In this document: in pieces, positions 1-13,500 of the stretch
Position numbering within the stretch: position 1 is the stretch's first letter
Layout: every line of letters starts with the position of its first letter
Notes under the pieces: generated by a model
Databases searched by the model: none
What the model was told of the DNA's origin: nothing
What the model saw: only the letters and a program-made list of their open reading frames with translations
Made by a program: the position numbers and the translations under genes
Origin: Panonychus citri
Taxonomy: Eukaryota > Arthropoda > Arachnida > Trombidiformes > Tetranychidae
Assembly: GCF_014898815.1 (NCBI RefSeq)
Contig: NW_026515546.1
Span: forward strand, 723,501 to 787,500
Length of the DNA stretch: 64,000 bases
Reading direction: 5' to 3'

Positions 1-117
1 ATATATAGTAACTGATTATCATGATTATCGTCATTGAATGAATATCAAAGTTTCTCTGTATCTTTATTAATACATTGATGGAGACGAGACAAGAGAGAGA
101 AAGAGAGAGCAAAAGCC

Positions 118-156
<39 letters not shown>

Positions 157-3100
157 GATTTGGTTTATCTTTTGCTCACTCAATTACCACAATTGAATTG
201 ATGATAATCAATCAATCAGGTTAATAATAACATTCATGAGTTGAGTTGATTTGTTCAGATTGTTAGTTTATATTCAGTGTTACTAACAACATGAAAGTTA
301 TCATGAAAACGATGATTCTGTTGATCTTCAATGGGAATCATTTATTGTTAGTATTATGAATAAATTGCTCATATGAATTCATGATGGAAACATTTTCTTT
401 GGGAAATTGGATTTATTTTGATTATCATTGTATTCATATTTTATCAATCACTTTGAGATGTAACTTTTCAGGGTCAAAATCAGATCAGTTCATGAGACTA
501 AATCATTAATCTGATTATAACAAATTGATTTGTAGACAATCAATCAACTTGATTGTGAGCATTTCTGTTTTTTTTCCGCCTCAATATGTTTGATTTTCAG
601 TAATTTAAATTGTCACTTTTGATTCTTGATTAAAATGTAACAATTAAACTTTTATTCTGGTTGAATTGAAATCTACAGTTGACTAATTAACTTGTTGATT
701 AAAACGATGATGGAAAACAATTAGAGCATTTTTGTTCAATTGTTAATTAAAACAAAATGCTACTTGATATTAATACTTTGTTGTTGATTGTTAATATTAT
801 TACTTTAACAACGTTTCTATTAAATAATCAAATGAAATCAAGTTAATCAAGTTTAAACTTCAATCAAGTAAATCAAATTGAGTTACAATTGATTGAATTT
901 AAATTTGAGGTAAAGTTTTTCCAATCAAATTTGAAGACTGTTAATTTCCTATCTGATTGTTGATTGAATATAAACTAATCTGATTAACTCAATTTGATTA
1001 TTGGTTTTATCTTGGTTGTGATTATTAAATTATCGTAGAAACTGTTGATTCATCTGAATAATCATCTCAACTTGAAATCTAACAAAATATTATTAATATC
1101 AAGAATTATTATATTAACCCCTGAGGGTAAATAGTCACCTGAATAATAATATCATCAATTTTTGCTATAAAAAGATGAACAATATTAATGATAATGAATT
1201 TTTTTTTCTCAATTTCCTCACTGATTTCACCATGAAATCAACTGAACTTTTCACCCTGTATTCACCACAATGATTATTAATTGAAAGCCATGATTCAATT
1301 TTCACTTTGACACCTTCAAGAGTTAATTGTGTTCAATTTCAAGTGCGAGTGTTTAATCAACTTAATGATGTAAATACAATTTGACACAGGTAAAGATAAT
1401 CAATCAGATAATATCAATCGAGTCACATAATTTAATTAACTAAGCTTAGTAATGATAATAAATACTTACAGGTAATAACTTTTACTTCAATCAATCAATA
1501 ACAAGTGAGAGAGAGAGAGCAAGAAAAAAAAAGTTTATTAACTTATGATCAGAATTTGATTTTTATCCGATATGATGAACCTCAAGTATTTATATTTATC
1601 ATAAGTGATGATATTTACCTGTATTCATTTACAGGTAAGTACAAGTTCAATGAGGTTGATACATATGAGATATAATCAGAGAGATGTTTGAACAAATTAG
1701 CTAATAATATTAATAGTTATCTCTTGCTATCAATTCTGAGACTTGTTCACTATCAATATTGATAATGATGAAGATTATTAATTATACTGGATAATTGAAA
1801 TGAAAATTTTTTTCTTTGTTCCAAAAAAGTTTCATGATGTTTTTGTTACTATTCTGAAATGAATTTTCTTTATACGTATTATTATGAATTCGTATTACAC
1901 TAAGTGTTTAAGTTTCCATGATGAGTTAAGGAAAATGTATAAATTCTGTGGATCCTATCATGGGAAAGAATCTGAATCAACCGAGTAACAAGTAAACATA
2001 CTGATAATTCAATAATAGTTGTGAGAATTTTTTTTTCTTCTTTTTTTTTCTCAAGATTATCATGAGCATGAGATAATGAGATTCCCCTGAACATTATGTA
2101 TATCGGTAAATGATATTCAGTTTAGGTCAACCAGCTAAATAATTGTAACAGTTGAAAGTAATAACTGAATAGATGTTGAAATGAATTTTATGAATAATTT
2201 AGATGAATTTTTTTCCTATTCATTCCCTGGAAATCATGTTAACTTATTACCATGTAGAATTCACAGTTGCCGAGTTAATTGAAAGGAGAGAGAAATGAAA
2301 ATTTAAACCTGTAACCTGAATTCTGGGATGATAATGAAAAGGTAGAAAGGAAAAGAAGAAGAAGAAAAATAAAACGATAATAATAATTTTCCATGAAAAT
2401 GCTGATGAGATTGTTAGATTCATGATGAATGAAAAATTCAATTCGAAAATGCTAGAGATAATTCTTGACCGTTTTCTTTTCATGTCCAACCTTCCATGTA
2501 ATCATTATACAATACTAATCATTAGATGAGAAAGTCAAAGTTATATTTATTTCATGATGATCTACTACATGATATTCATGAATATGAAACTCAAATTCCA
2601 TGTACATATAAAGTTAACGTTGAAATTTTTGTTGGAAATTTTTCTGCTCTCAATTTAGTAATAACTATTGTAGTTTTATTTCATGATGATCGTCATGAAA
2701 ATACTGTTCAATTTATGATCCATAAGCAATGAAATGGATATTGAATAATGAAGAAAATTATTCTGAATGAAATTGATACATTTAATGGATTTTTACCTTC
2801 TTTTTTCCTTTGGAATATTGAAATTTATCGAAAGATATTGAATCACATTATCATGCATGATTATTATTACTGGAAATACTTTTATCTGAGTAACCATGAA
2901 GGTAGAGAAAGTGAGAACGGAGCAGAGAAAAGTTCATGAAGCAACATGGATATTTATTTTTATCTTCTCAATCTGTTTTTCTTTCACTTTCTCCTTTTTT
3001 ATTCATTTGATTTCTGATAATGTTTCAGAGACTATTCCATGATAAACTGTTGAGTACACACACAGGAATCTTTAATACCCTCCCAGACAACATGCACTCA

Positions 3101-6100
3101 ACACACATACACACATACTCACACATAAATACACAACCAACACAATGTATCACAATATGTGCTCACTACAGATGATGATGGTTGATGATGTTTACTATTT
3201 TATTGCATGATAATTCACATTCAGTGAGGTAATACTACATGATGATTATTAACCATTAACATTATCGTATTCAGGAAACTTGATTCATCTGACACTTGAA
3301 ATGAACATCAGCCAATTTAGGGTTGGGTTTGTTGTTGTTGTTGTTGTTGGTTTTATGTGGCTTATTGTGTTTACTTGTTTACTCAAGTAAATGAAAAGTT
3401 CATCAGTTTCAATATATTATATGTTACCCATGATGATGATCATGTAATAATGTTTTCAGAACTTTTCATTTTCCGGACAATTTTTTTTACTTCTTCTTCT
3501 TTCTTTATTATCTGCAATGTTTTTTATTGTTGTTTGTTCATTTTTACACCATTAAAGATCAATGAAATTATTATCATGATCATGATTTTAATGATGATTT
3601 GACCATTAAATCACTAGATTCAATCTGAATAACGTTTCGTATCCGATTTAGATTGATAAGTTAATGAGGTTTTCATCATTTACTCAATATTACATGATTA
3701 TTGTCGGTAAAATTTAGTAAATTGTTTCTGATTGTCCGAAAGTCAGAGAGAGATGTGAGAATCGATACTGATGATGACCATTCATGATGATGATGATAAT
3801 GTCCAGTCAATTGTATTAGTTCAGATGATCATTAAGATGACAACTTTGAGAAATCAGTAATCGAAATTATATCAGATTCTAATAAAATGAACTTTTGGAA
3901 TTTTTTTTCTCATCTCCGTGTGTCCATCTAAAGAGATGAATTGGACTGGACATTTTGTACTTTGGTGATTTTATCAACAGAAGTAGGGAAATCAAAGGTA
4001 TATGATGCTAAGAATAGGTGGAGTGTAACATGATGATGATGATGATGATAAGAGGCTGAAGAAAACTTTGAAAAGTATCATTTGCCATTTTCATCGTAAT
4101 GTTGCTGGTGGAAATTAAAAAAAAGGATTCGAAAATAAGAAAAGGGAAAAATTGTGAGAAAGAAAACAGGAAGCATATAAAGAATTGACAGAATTACCCT
4201 GAAATTAAAGGAACGATTGTCAGGATAAAGTTCAAAGATTCAGAGTTAGAGTATCAATGTGCTTATTTAACAATACTAATGAATAAATCTAATGGTTTTC
4301 ATTGATTTTTCCTTTGCTTTCATGAGGTTTCGTTGAAATTTTCAATGAACTTTTCATCTTGTTCTTGTTGATTGCAATGTTATTTATGTGAAAAAATCAA
4401 TTCAAAGAACAATTTCTGATACAAACAATGACTGATGATGGAAATGAAAGATGAATCTAAAAATTGGAAAGGTCAAAAGTGATGATGGTCAGCAAATAAA
4501 CACCTTAATAAGATTTAGAAAAAAGTTTTCTATTTTTCCTTCAATCTAAATGTACATGAATAACGAAATTGAGTTTAGAAGAAAAAATAAAATTGACTGA
4601 CCAGTATCATCTTTGACCATCATCATCATCATTTTGAATGTCAAGAAGAAGATGAAAATGTTTATAATAATAATATGATATCATCATCATTCAAGAATCA
4701 CTTTCTATCTGTTTCTATTTGTCTTTTCAAAGTCAATCGTTGTAACTGTAAATTTTTTTGAGAGAGTAAGTGAACATTTTTGACATAACGATTCAGAGTA
4801 AATCATGATGATGACAGAATGATGAGAATGGTAAAATAAGATAAAAAGACAAACGGATGAAGATAATTGAGCAGAAATATGAGGAATAGATGAAAGGTAA
4901 ACAAGATAAATGATGAAATAGAATATGAATGAATAAGATTACGATGAAGATGAAGATGAAGATGAGGAAGAAAAGTGGGAGAGATGAAGGTGTTGATGTG
5001 GATAATCAACATTGGAACAATAAACGAACTGGAAAGAGAACTTATTTTCTCTTGAAAAAAAGTGATAACTTGCAAAGAGAAAATTTTTCCTTTGTTTGTG
5101 ATGAAAATTCTGAAGAAAATTTTCTCAATTCATACAATGAATGATGAGGAGAGAGATTAAGAAAAACGAGTCAAGAGTAATATGTTTCATCCACGCAATG
5201 AATTTCATCCTGGAATGAATTTCATTCATGATTGTTGTTCATCATGTAATCAAGACTCAGCAACCTTTTATTTTATCATCATCACCATGAATATTCTATT
5301 AGTTGATGTATTTTTGTTCATCATGATACTTTTTTTTTGTTAATTTAATATATGAATTGATGTGTTTGATAACTGTTACTCAATCATCATGTTACTGATT
5401 TCCATGATAATGTTTGTCATGATAATCTAAAGTTCTGAGGTTCATGAATAAATCACAGGTTGAAAGATTAAGATGATGAATGAAAAACAAGCAAAGGAAG
5501 AGAGAGAGAGAGAAGTAAAATTAAACAAAAGTTCAGTGTTATCTGAATCTTGATCATGATGGTAACATGAAAATGTACCAACCGGAAATTGAATTAAACG
5601 TTTCAACGAAATTTCAATCAAAATCTGATATTATTGTTTAAACACTGATTTATGAATCTCATAAATTTGATCATGTTTTCCTTCAGAATATTAATAATTG
5701 GCTCGGAACTTTTTTCTTCCTCAAACTTTACCATGTAAAGCTTACCAATTTACTCATGAAATTGATGAAAATTTTCACTTTCATCTCTAAGGATTAACAT
5801 GATATGATGAAAGAGTAATGAAATTTGCTGAACACATGGGAAAGGAAGAGAAAGTTAAGCGATGAAAATTCTGATTCAGAATTTTTCCTTTCTCTTCTTT
5901 TCTTCTTTTTTTTGCTTACCTATTATTATTCTCAGCATTTAATTATCTCTCCTGAGTTACAAGGATGATTTATATCATAATCTGTTGAAACTGAGAACTG
6001 AATTATCTGGTGACTGTTTTGCAATTTTAAAATTGATTTACTTTTAATGATTTTCGCCAATAAAGAAGATGATTAGTTGTAATAATTGATTCAAATTCTA

Positions 6101-6211
6101 TTGAGTATTGGTCATTATCAATTTTCTTTCATTGATTACACGATAATAATGAGAATTTTTCTCAATAATTATCTAATATTAATATTTCATTTTTTCTGTT
6201 TCTCTCAATAG
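1..6211. other. Non-coding AT-rich DNA, probably intron of the SLC12 gene
   Basis: No supported gene. The stretch has a CT microsatellite at 121-154, GTT repeats near 3330-3350 and many scattered ATGATG runs. The small open frames are low complexity with no recognisable motif. Since exon a needs upstream exons, this is most simply an intron. Confidence 0.7.
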
Positions 6212-7507
6212 ACCCAAACATTTTTCCTAATTCTTTTGGTCATTTGCATATTTGACTATATTGTTGGGGTCATTTTACCGCCAACAATTGACCAGCAAGC
6301 AAAAGGTTTCATTGGTTGGAGTAATGAGGTTGCAATGTCCAATATGTGGCCTAAATTTATAGCGGGTGAAGGTTTTTTCACTGTATTCGGTGTATTTTTC
6401 CCTTCGGTAACACCAATTTTTACCGGTGCCTGTATGTCAGGTGATCTTCGTGATCCCGCCGGTGCAATACCAAAGGGAACCTTTTATTCAATCTTTGCCA
6501 CCTCTGGTACCTATGCTCTGTTTATCATAATCCTTGGATGGACAGTGGTCTCTTATTCAACTGGAAACATAATCGGCTACCCGTTTACCAATATTACCGC
6601 TTGTGACGATTCATCAGCTTGTCCCTTTGGTTTAATCAATGATTACAATACGGTTGCTCTTTCCTCTGGTTTATCACATGTTGGCCTTGAAATTGAACCA
6701 TTCATCTATATCGGTATATTGGCCGCTTCCCTTTCCTCCGCTCTTGGTTGTTACATGGCTGCACCAAGAATCTTCCAATCATTTGCCGAAGATGGCCTAA
6801 TACCGGGTATCTCTTGGTTTGCCAAAGGTTATGGTCCATCAAATGATCCACGTCGAGGTTACCTTTTAACCTTTGTCGTTGCCGGTATTTTCACCGCCAT
6901 AGGTAATCTTAACCTGATTGCTCCCTACATTTCAAACTTTTACCTGATCTCATTTTTCCTGGTCAACATTACCTGTTTCCATGCTGCATGGGTCAAGACA
7001 CCCTCATTTCGACCTGCATTCAAATATTTCAATAAATGGGTCTCATTTATCTCAGCGGCACTTTGCTTCCTGTTAATGTTTCTACTTGACTGGGTTTCCG
7101 CTCTTGCAGCGTTAATTTTAATGCTAATCATTTGGTTGTACATTTCAAAGACAGAGATTAATGTTAACTGGGGAACAACCTCAGAAGCTCAACTATTTAA
7201 CCTTGCCCATGGGTCAGCAATGAAAATGTATTGGGCTGAAGAGCATGTTAAAAACTATCGTCCCAATATTTTACTACTAACAGGTAATCCCTCTGCTCGA
7301 CCTGCACTTATCGATATGGCCGCTTCATTGACCCGTGATTATGGTATGCTTTTCTTGGGTCACATTAAAAGAGGTCCAATATCCTTTGAGACTCGTAAGA
7401 AGGCAAATGCAGCACAAAAAGTTTGGCTTCGAATGAGAAAAGTTAAAGCATTTTATGTTCTAAGTGAAGGTGAAAATCTACTCGATGGTTGCCAACGAAT
7501 GATTCCA
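6212..7507 (+). CDS. SLC12 exon a: membrane domain second half and start of C-terminal domain
   Basis: The acceptor is a T-rich tract ending CAATAG at 6211; the exon enters in phase 0 with ACC CAA ACA. The donor after CCA at 7507 is GTAAGA, also phase 0. The 432 codons contain about six or seven hydrophobic spans and then VNWGTTSEAQ and EEHVKNYRPNILLLTGNPSARPAL-type text, matching NKCC/NCC proteins along their length. No ATG is needed, since this is an internal exon. Confidence 0.93.
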
Positions 7508-10500
7508 GTAAGAACTTTTCTTCTTTCGATTCTTTTCTCTGATTTTTTTTTTGACTTTATTCTTTTTACCCTTTGACAAGGTCAATTTAACGCTTTGTCC
7601 ATTTTCACACCAACATATCAATTCTCTTCCTTTATTTTCCCTTCGCTGTCTGTATCTATCTTCAGTGTTCCCTATTGAAAAGGTTAAGAAAAGTTCTTTC
7701 AGAGAATCTTTAAAATAACTCACAAGAGAGATTAAGATTAGATTAATGATTTAAATCTCTTACAATTTAACCTTATATAATTGACCGATAATCAATCTTA
7801 ATGTTGAAAGTAAATAGAAAGTTTTTGTTTTACTTTTCACTTTTTGATCAACCAGTTCAGTTTACATGGAGAAACTTTTTCTTGAGTAAAATTTCACCAG
7901 CTAATCACAGGAAAACTCAGGTTTTATCCTCAGGGTGGTAAATATACACAGGAAAGTGAGTGAGTGAGTGAGTGAGAGAGTGAGAGAGAGACAAGTGGGT
8001 TAGGGAGAGAAAGAGAAACAATTTTTTTGTATTTATCTTCATTTCAAGTTTTTCTTTCCTTGATTCTTTCAAGACAACAATCAATATTGATTGTGATCAA
8101 CTTAATGATTAGAGTTTTTTTCTTCTGTTGATTGTTGATATTTTCATTTCATGTTCAAATTCACAAAGAGGTAGATTTCATGAGAAATTTATAATTCTTT
8201 GAACAAAACTAACAAGTAAAAAAAGTCTTGAAGATATTTCATCAATCCTATTGTCCATTGTGTCTGTCTCTTGACCATTGAAGGGTTTAAACCCAATCAA
8301 TTTCAATCAACTAAATCATTTTATCAAATTTACTTTTTCTTTACTTTCTCTCATTCATTCTTGTATTTTGTGTGTATTTTTTTATCCACTACTTAATTGC
8401 TAATCATTTCATGGTCATTCAATTTCTTGGACAATTGTTAATTGTTTGTAAAAATTTTGTTGCAATATTTTGTTTCAATTTGTAAGTGTTGATTCAATAA
8501 AGTAAATCAATCAGCTGATTAATCAACTGTTATTACCAAAAGTAAAGAAAATACATTCTAGCAAATAGAGTTGACAAAATGTCAGAAAAATATATTTTTT
8601 TTGCTGCTCACATCATGTTGATGATTATCTTTAATCATTTGACAGTGAATTAAATCATTGAAACACAATATTACATCTGAATTAATCTTCTTTCAGTTAA
8701 TCAGTCTCATCATTATCAGCAGCAGCATTACCTTGAGGGTAGATTAAACTAGAAGAGACAATGAAGATGAAGAAGATGATGATGATAAGTAAAAGAAGAA
8801 AATTTTTTGTCATTCTGGATTAACTGGAAAAGCTTTCATGATAAAGTTAATACCATGATGATGGTGATGATGATGATGATGATTATCAGGTTAGTTTTAT
8901 AATAATCAATTAAAAAGAAACGTCCAAACTAATAATCTAATCAATCAAATTGTTCTGAAAGGTAATGATAAATTAATTGATGTATTATTGTGATACTTAA
9001 ATGGTGATAAATAATCAATTACATTGGTACAAATTCAAATCACTTTGTGATAAATGAATTTACTATGATAGAAGTTGATTTATTATTAATGACCTAAGGC
9101 TATTTTCCTTATTAGTATTATTGTTGACAACTTTGGACATTGGGAATAGTTGGACTTTTATATTGTACATATTTATGTATAATTAATTTTTAATCTTGTT
9201 GATGTTTAGTTTTGTTTTTGTTTTTGGATAGTTTTAATGAATTGATATTTTACCGTTATGTTTACCTTTACAGACTGTTGGCCTTGGTAAATTGAGTCCA
9301 AATATCGTGATGATGGGATACAAAAGTAATTGGCATGAGAAAGTTAAAGATCCAAAGGATTTACAAGACTATTTCAATGTTATTCAGTAAGTTAAATGAT
9401 CAAATGTAAACCATGATCAAGTTTATGATGAAAATAATGTTTCCATGGAAACTTGGAGCATCTTCATCATCCGCATCATTATCTTTGTCCTAATCATCTT
9501 TACTTGTCATCATAAAAGATGATGAAGATTATTGAGATGAGTTATATAACCTGTTTTGTTTTTGTCTTCCAGACAAGAGATGAATAGAGTGAGTAGGAGG
9601 CTGAGAGAGAGAGCGAGAGAGAAATTGGATCGAGTGTAGGAGGAGGCATGAAATTAATCCATGATTCTTGCATATTATATGTGAATAACTTTGCTAGAGG
9701 AAGAAGACGATAGTGATTATGATGATGACGATGATGAGAGAGTAAAAAAAGAGAAAGATAGTCAAGTTTATCCAAATACTAAATATGAATCGAGATAATA
9801 TTGATAATCCATCATGACAATAAACTCTAACCCGTTGCTTTGTTTTATTTTCACTCTATCAGAATGAGAATGAAAAAAATAATGATAATCTATTAATGGA
9901 TCAATAAAATTGAGTATTTCCATCATTTTATTCATGGTAAATGGATGAGTTGTCATCTTTTTCATTTTCCTTCTGAAAAATTCTGATAAATCAGCTGATC
10001 AATTATCAGTTATTCATATTATTATTATTATTTTCTTCTTCTTCTTCTCATAAGTTTTGCCGATTCTCTAGCTCAATAATAATAATAATTAAATGCTAAC
10101 GATTTCTCTCATATTCTGATATTTATTATAATAAGAAAACAAATGACATTAAGAACCGATCTTTTCATGTGAATTCATAATAATAATAATAATAATATCA
10201 TTCGAAAATAGGAATTGAATTGAATAATCGTGTCGAAGTAGATGAAAAGTGAAAGGATAAATTATTTTTCTTCTCATAATAAGAAATCAGAATTTTTTTC
10301 CTCATCTTCTCTCCATGAAAAAAATAATATTCAATTCCAATGAACATGATATCTAATAAGGTAAACACAAATTATTATCCAATTAAGTTCATGAGAGGAA
10401 AGTAAATCTTATCCTGATATAATTTTGCAATTTCCTGTTAATATGATCTCTCAGTTGAGCTTTGGTGGTTGTTGGAGGATGAAGATGTAAAAATAATTGA

Positions 10501-13500
10501 ATATTTATATATATCAACATGAGAAACTAATAAAAAGTAATAACTTGTAAATTAAATTCTGATAATTCTTGTATATATACTAGTATCTCTCATGATTTGA
10601 TTTTTATCGTTGAAACTGAATTTTGGTAGGAAAAAAGTTTTTAAAGTTATCGGAAACTCTGAATAACAGTCTGGAGAGAATGTGATTGATGATCAAGTTT
10701 CAAGTTCTATTCTGATGAAAGATTACAATTACGATACTCGAGAATGAAAAATATCAAATTGGAATTTTTATTTTTTGTTCTATTGATAAATTTTCGAGTT
10801 TTTTTTTCTTTTTTCTAATTGGAAAACCGTTTTTTTCTGTTCTTTTTTTAAACTTCATAATTCATAGTTACTGTCTAGATGAACATATATCGTTGGCTAT
10901 CTGTCGAGTTCAGGAAGGTTTCGATTTCTCTGAATTTTTCTCTTCCGTTTCATTGGAGAAGAAAAAACCTTACGAGGAAACAATTCGACCTGAGGATTCA
11001 AAGTTTAATTTCAAATTTGTCCAGAAAATTGCTGCCACCGAGGAGATGGAGAAACGTTCATCTATTATTCCAGTTCAGGTTCTTGATTCAGTGAATCAAT
11101 TTCAAAAGACACAGAAAAAGGGAACTATTGATATTTGGTGGCTCTACGATACCGGAGGAATCGCCCTTCTATTAGCATGGCTTCTGAGAAATACTCGTAA
11201 TTCCCTGTGGTATGGATGTAAAATGAGGGTATTCTCAGTAACCAGAACTGATATTGAAACCGCCAAGTCAAAGTAAGAATCAAATTTTTTTCTTCTTTCA
11301 ATTTCATCATCATTTTCATGGAAATGATTCTATTATCGTTTGATCAACACCATCACCTTTTTAGCTTACGATAACAAGTTGAGTTATTATTATTCATTGT
11401 TATCAGATTTTGAAAATCCATCAACTTTTAGCTTTTTTCCTTTGAGAAAATATTGAACTTTCCTAATGAATTGAAACTTTTTGAAACATCATGACATTGA
11501 AGAGGAAAAAGAAAATACAAAATTCTGACAGAACTTTTTTTCCCTGCTTCTTCCTGTTATTGCAATCTCATGAAGACATTATCTGTTTAACGATAATGAG
11601 ACAATTCTTTATTTTTCTGTGAAATCATCATGAAATTCACCCAGCATTCTGAGTGATTATAATCATGGAAAATTTTCTTCTCTCTCTCTCTTTTTTTTCG
11701 TTCTCTTTGTTTTTTTTTGTAAAGTGTTCACTTTGAAATCTTGATTGTGTTTTAATTGTTTCAAAACAAATTGTGTGTGTGAATCTAAACACTCATGGTA
11801 AATATTTTTCATGGTTTATGATTTATCTGCTCAGCTTATCAGAATCTATGGTTTTAACAGTGTTAGCATAATAAAATGATTAAATTGATGAAGATCGTTG
11901 GTAAAGTTTTCTTTTCCTCTTTTTCTATTCTACTGAAGCAAATTATTTCGAAACTGAAAATTCTCTAGAAATTTTATTAGAACAATTTTTTTCGTATTCT
12001 GTTAAGCTCGCTGATTTCTTTCTCTATTTTCCTCTGTATTTTCATGGAGAAAGAAATCACAGTAGAGTATTTCACGTAGTTCTTTAGAAGAGGAAAGATT
12101 AGAACTGGGTGGTTACCTCAAGTTCTAAACTTTCTTTTCCGGTGAAGAAAAGTTTCATCAAGTAAAAGATTTAATGAATTCTCATGTTTATCAGAATTTT
12201 CATCTTTACCAATTTCCCCATTATCACCTTACCTTTTATCTCTCAATTGTTTTTCTATTTCTTTATCTTATTCTGTTCATCGATCATTTCCTCTTTCATC
12301 ACCAACGAATTCTATTGTCTGAATGAATATTATTACTTCCTGTTTCCATTATAATCCACTTGTTACTCTATTTTCCACCTTATTGTTTATCCTCATCCCA
12401 TTATTATCTCTCAGTTAATAGAATCGAAGGGAAAAAAATGGTGTAACTTTCTCAATAAAAACAGAGTGAAAAGAAATGACCAATAACATGGTCATCATAT
12501 TGCTTGAGAGAAAATAAGAATTATTTTCACCAGAATGCTGAAGGAAATTATTCACCATAAACTATTATTATTATTATTATCGTAATAAATATTACATTTT
12601 ACTCTCAATGAAATCAAATGATAAACTTGGTGATAGATTAGATATTAACCAATAATACTTTCAATCACTTATATATACTAACCGATTGTTTATCAACCTG
12701 AAAAGACAATTGTGTTTACCATGAAGTAAAACATTCTCAGAGGGAAATAATAATATAAATCGATACAGATTATCATCAGAATGATTATCATTACAATGAA
12801 GACAGACAGAGACTTAGGGAGGCGAAGGAGATAAAAATCTCTCTCTCTCTCTCTCTCTCTCTGATCATCATCTCTCACTAACCTAATTTGCACTTTTGTT
12901 CAATCCTCATCTCTTTTTCATCAGGTATCTTCATGATGATGACACACAATCATATCAGAGACTGTATTGTGATTATGATGATGATGATGATGATGATGAT
13001 AATGTACATTATTAACAGGTAACAATGGATAATATAAATAGGAAGATAAAAAGAGGAAGATAGAAAATTTCGTTAGAAGAATGAAGAGAAAACCAAGGTA
13101 AAGAATGAAAGTTTTCTTCTCTTCTTCTATTTCATGATGATAATGATAATCGAAATCAAAGATTATCTCATATATATATTGAACTTTTTACTCACATTTT
13201 CCACTTGCTATTCAGGTATTGAAGGAATTCTCAATGCTGAATAAGCTAGAATGATGGTGATGATAATGACCGTTGATGTTGATGATTCTTATTGGATTAA
13301 ATTCACTTCTCAATAATATTACATGAAACTCTGAGCTTCATGTTTCTAGATGATGATTATTATTATGATGATCTTTATAGTAATTCTGATAATTTCCCAA
13401 TTGTGTGTCAATCAATTGTCGAAACTCTGGATAATACTCATGACGGAATTTTTCTGCTATTCTATTAATAATAAACAGATTTAGAAAATGTTCAATCTCG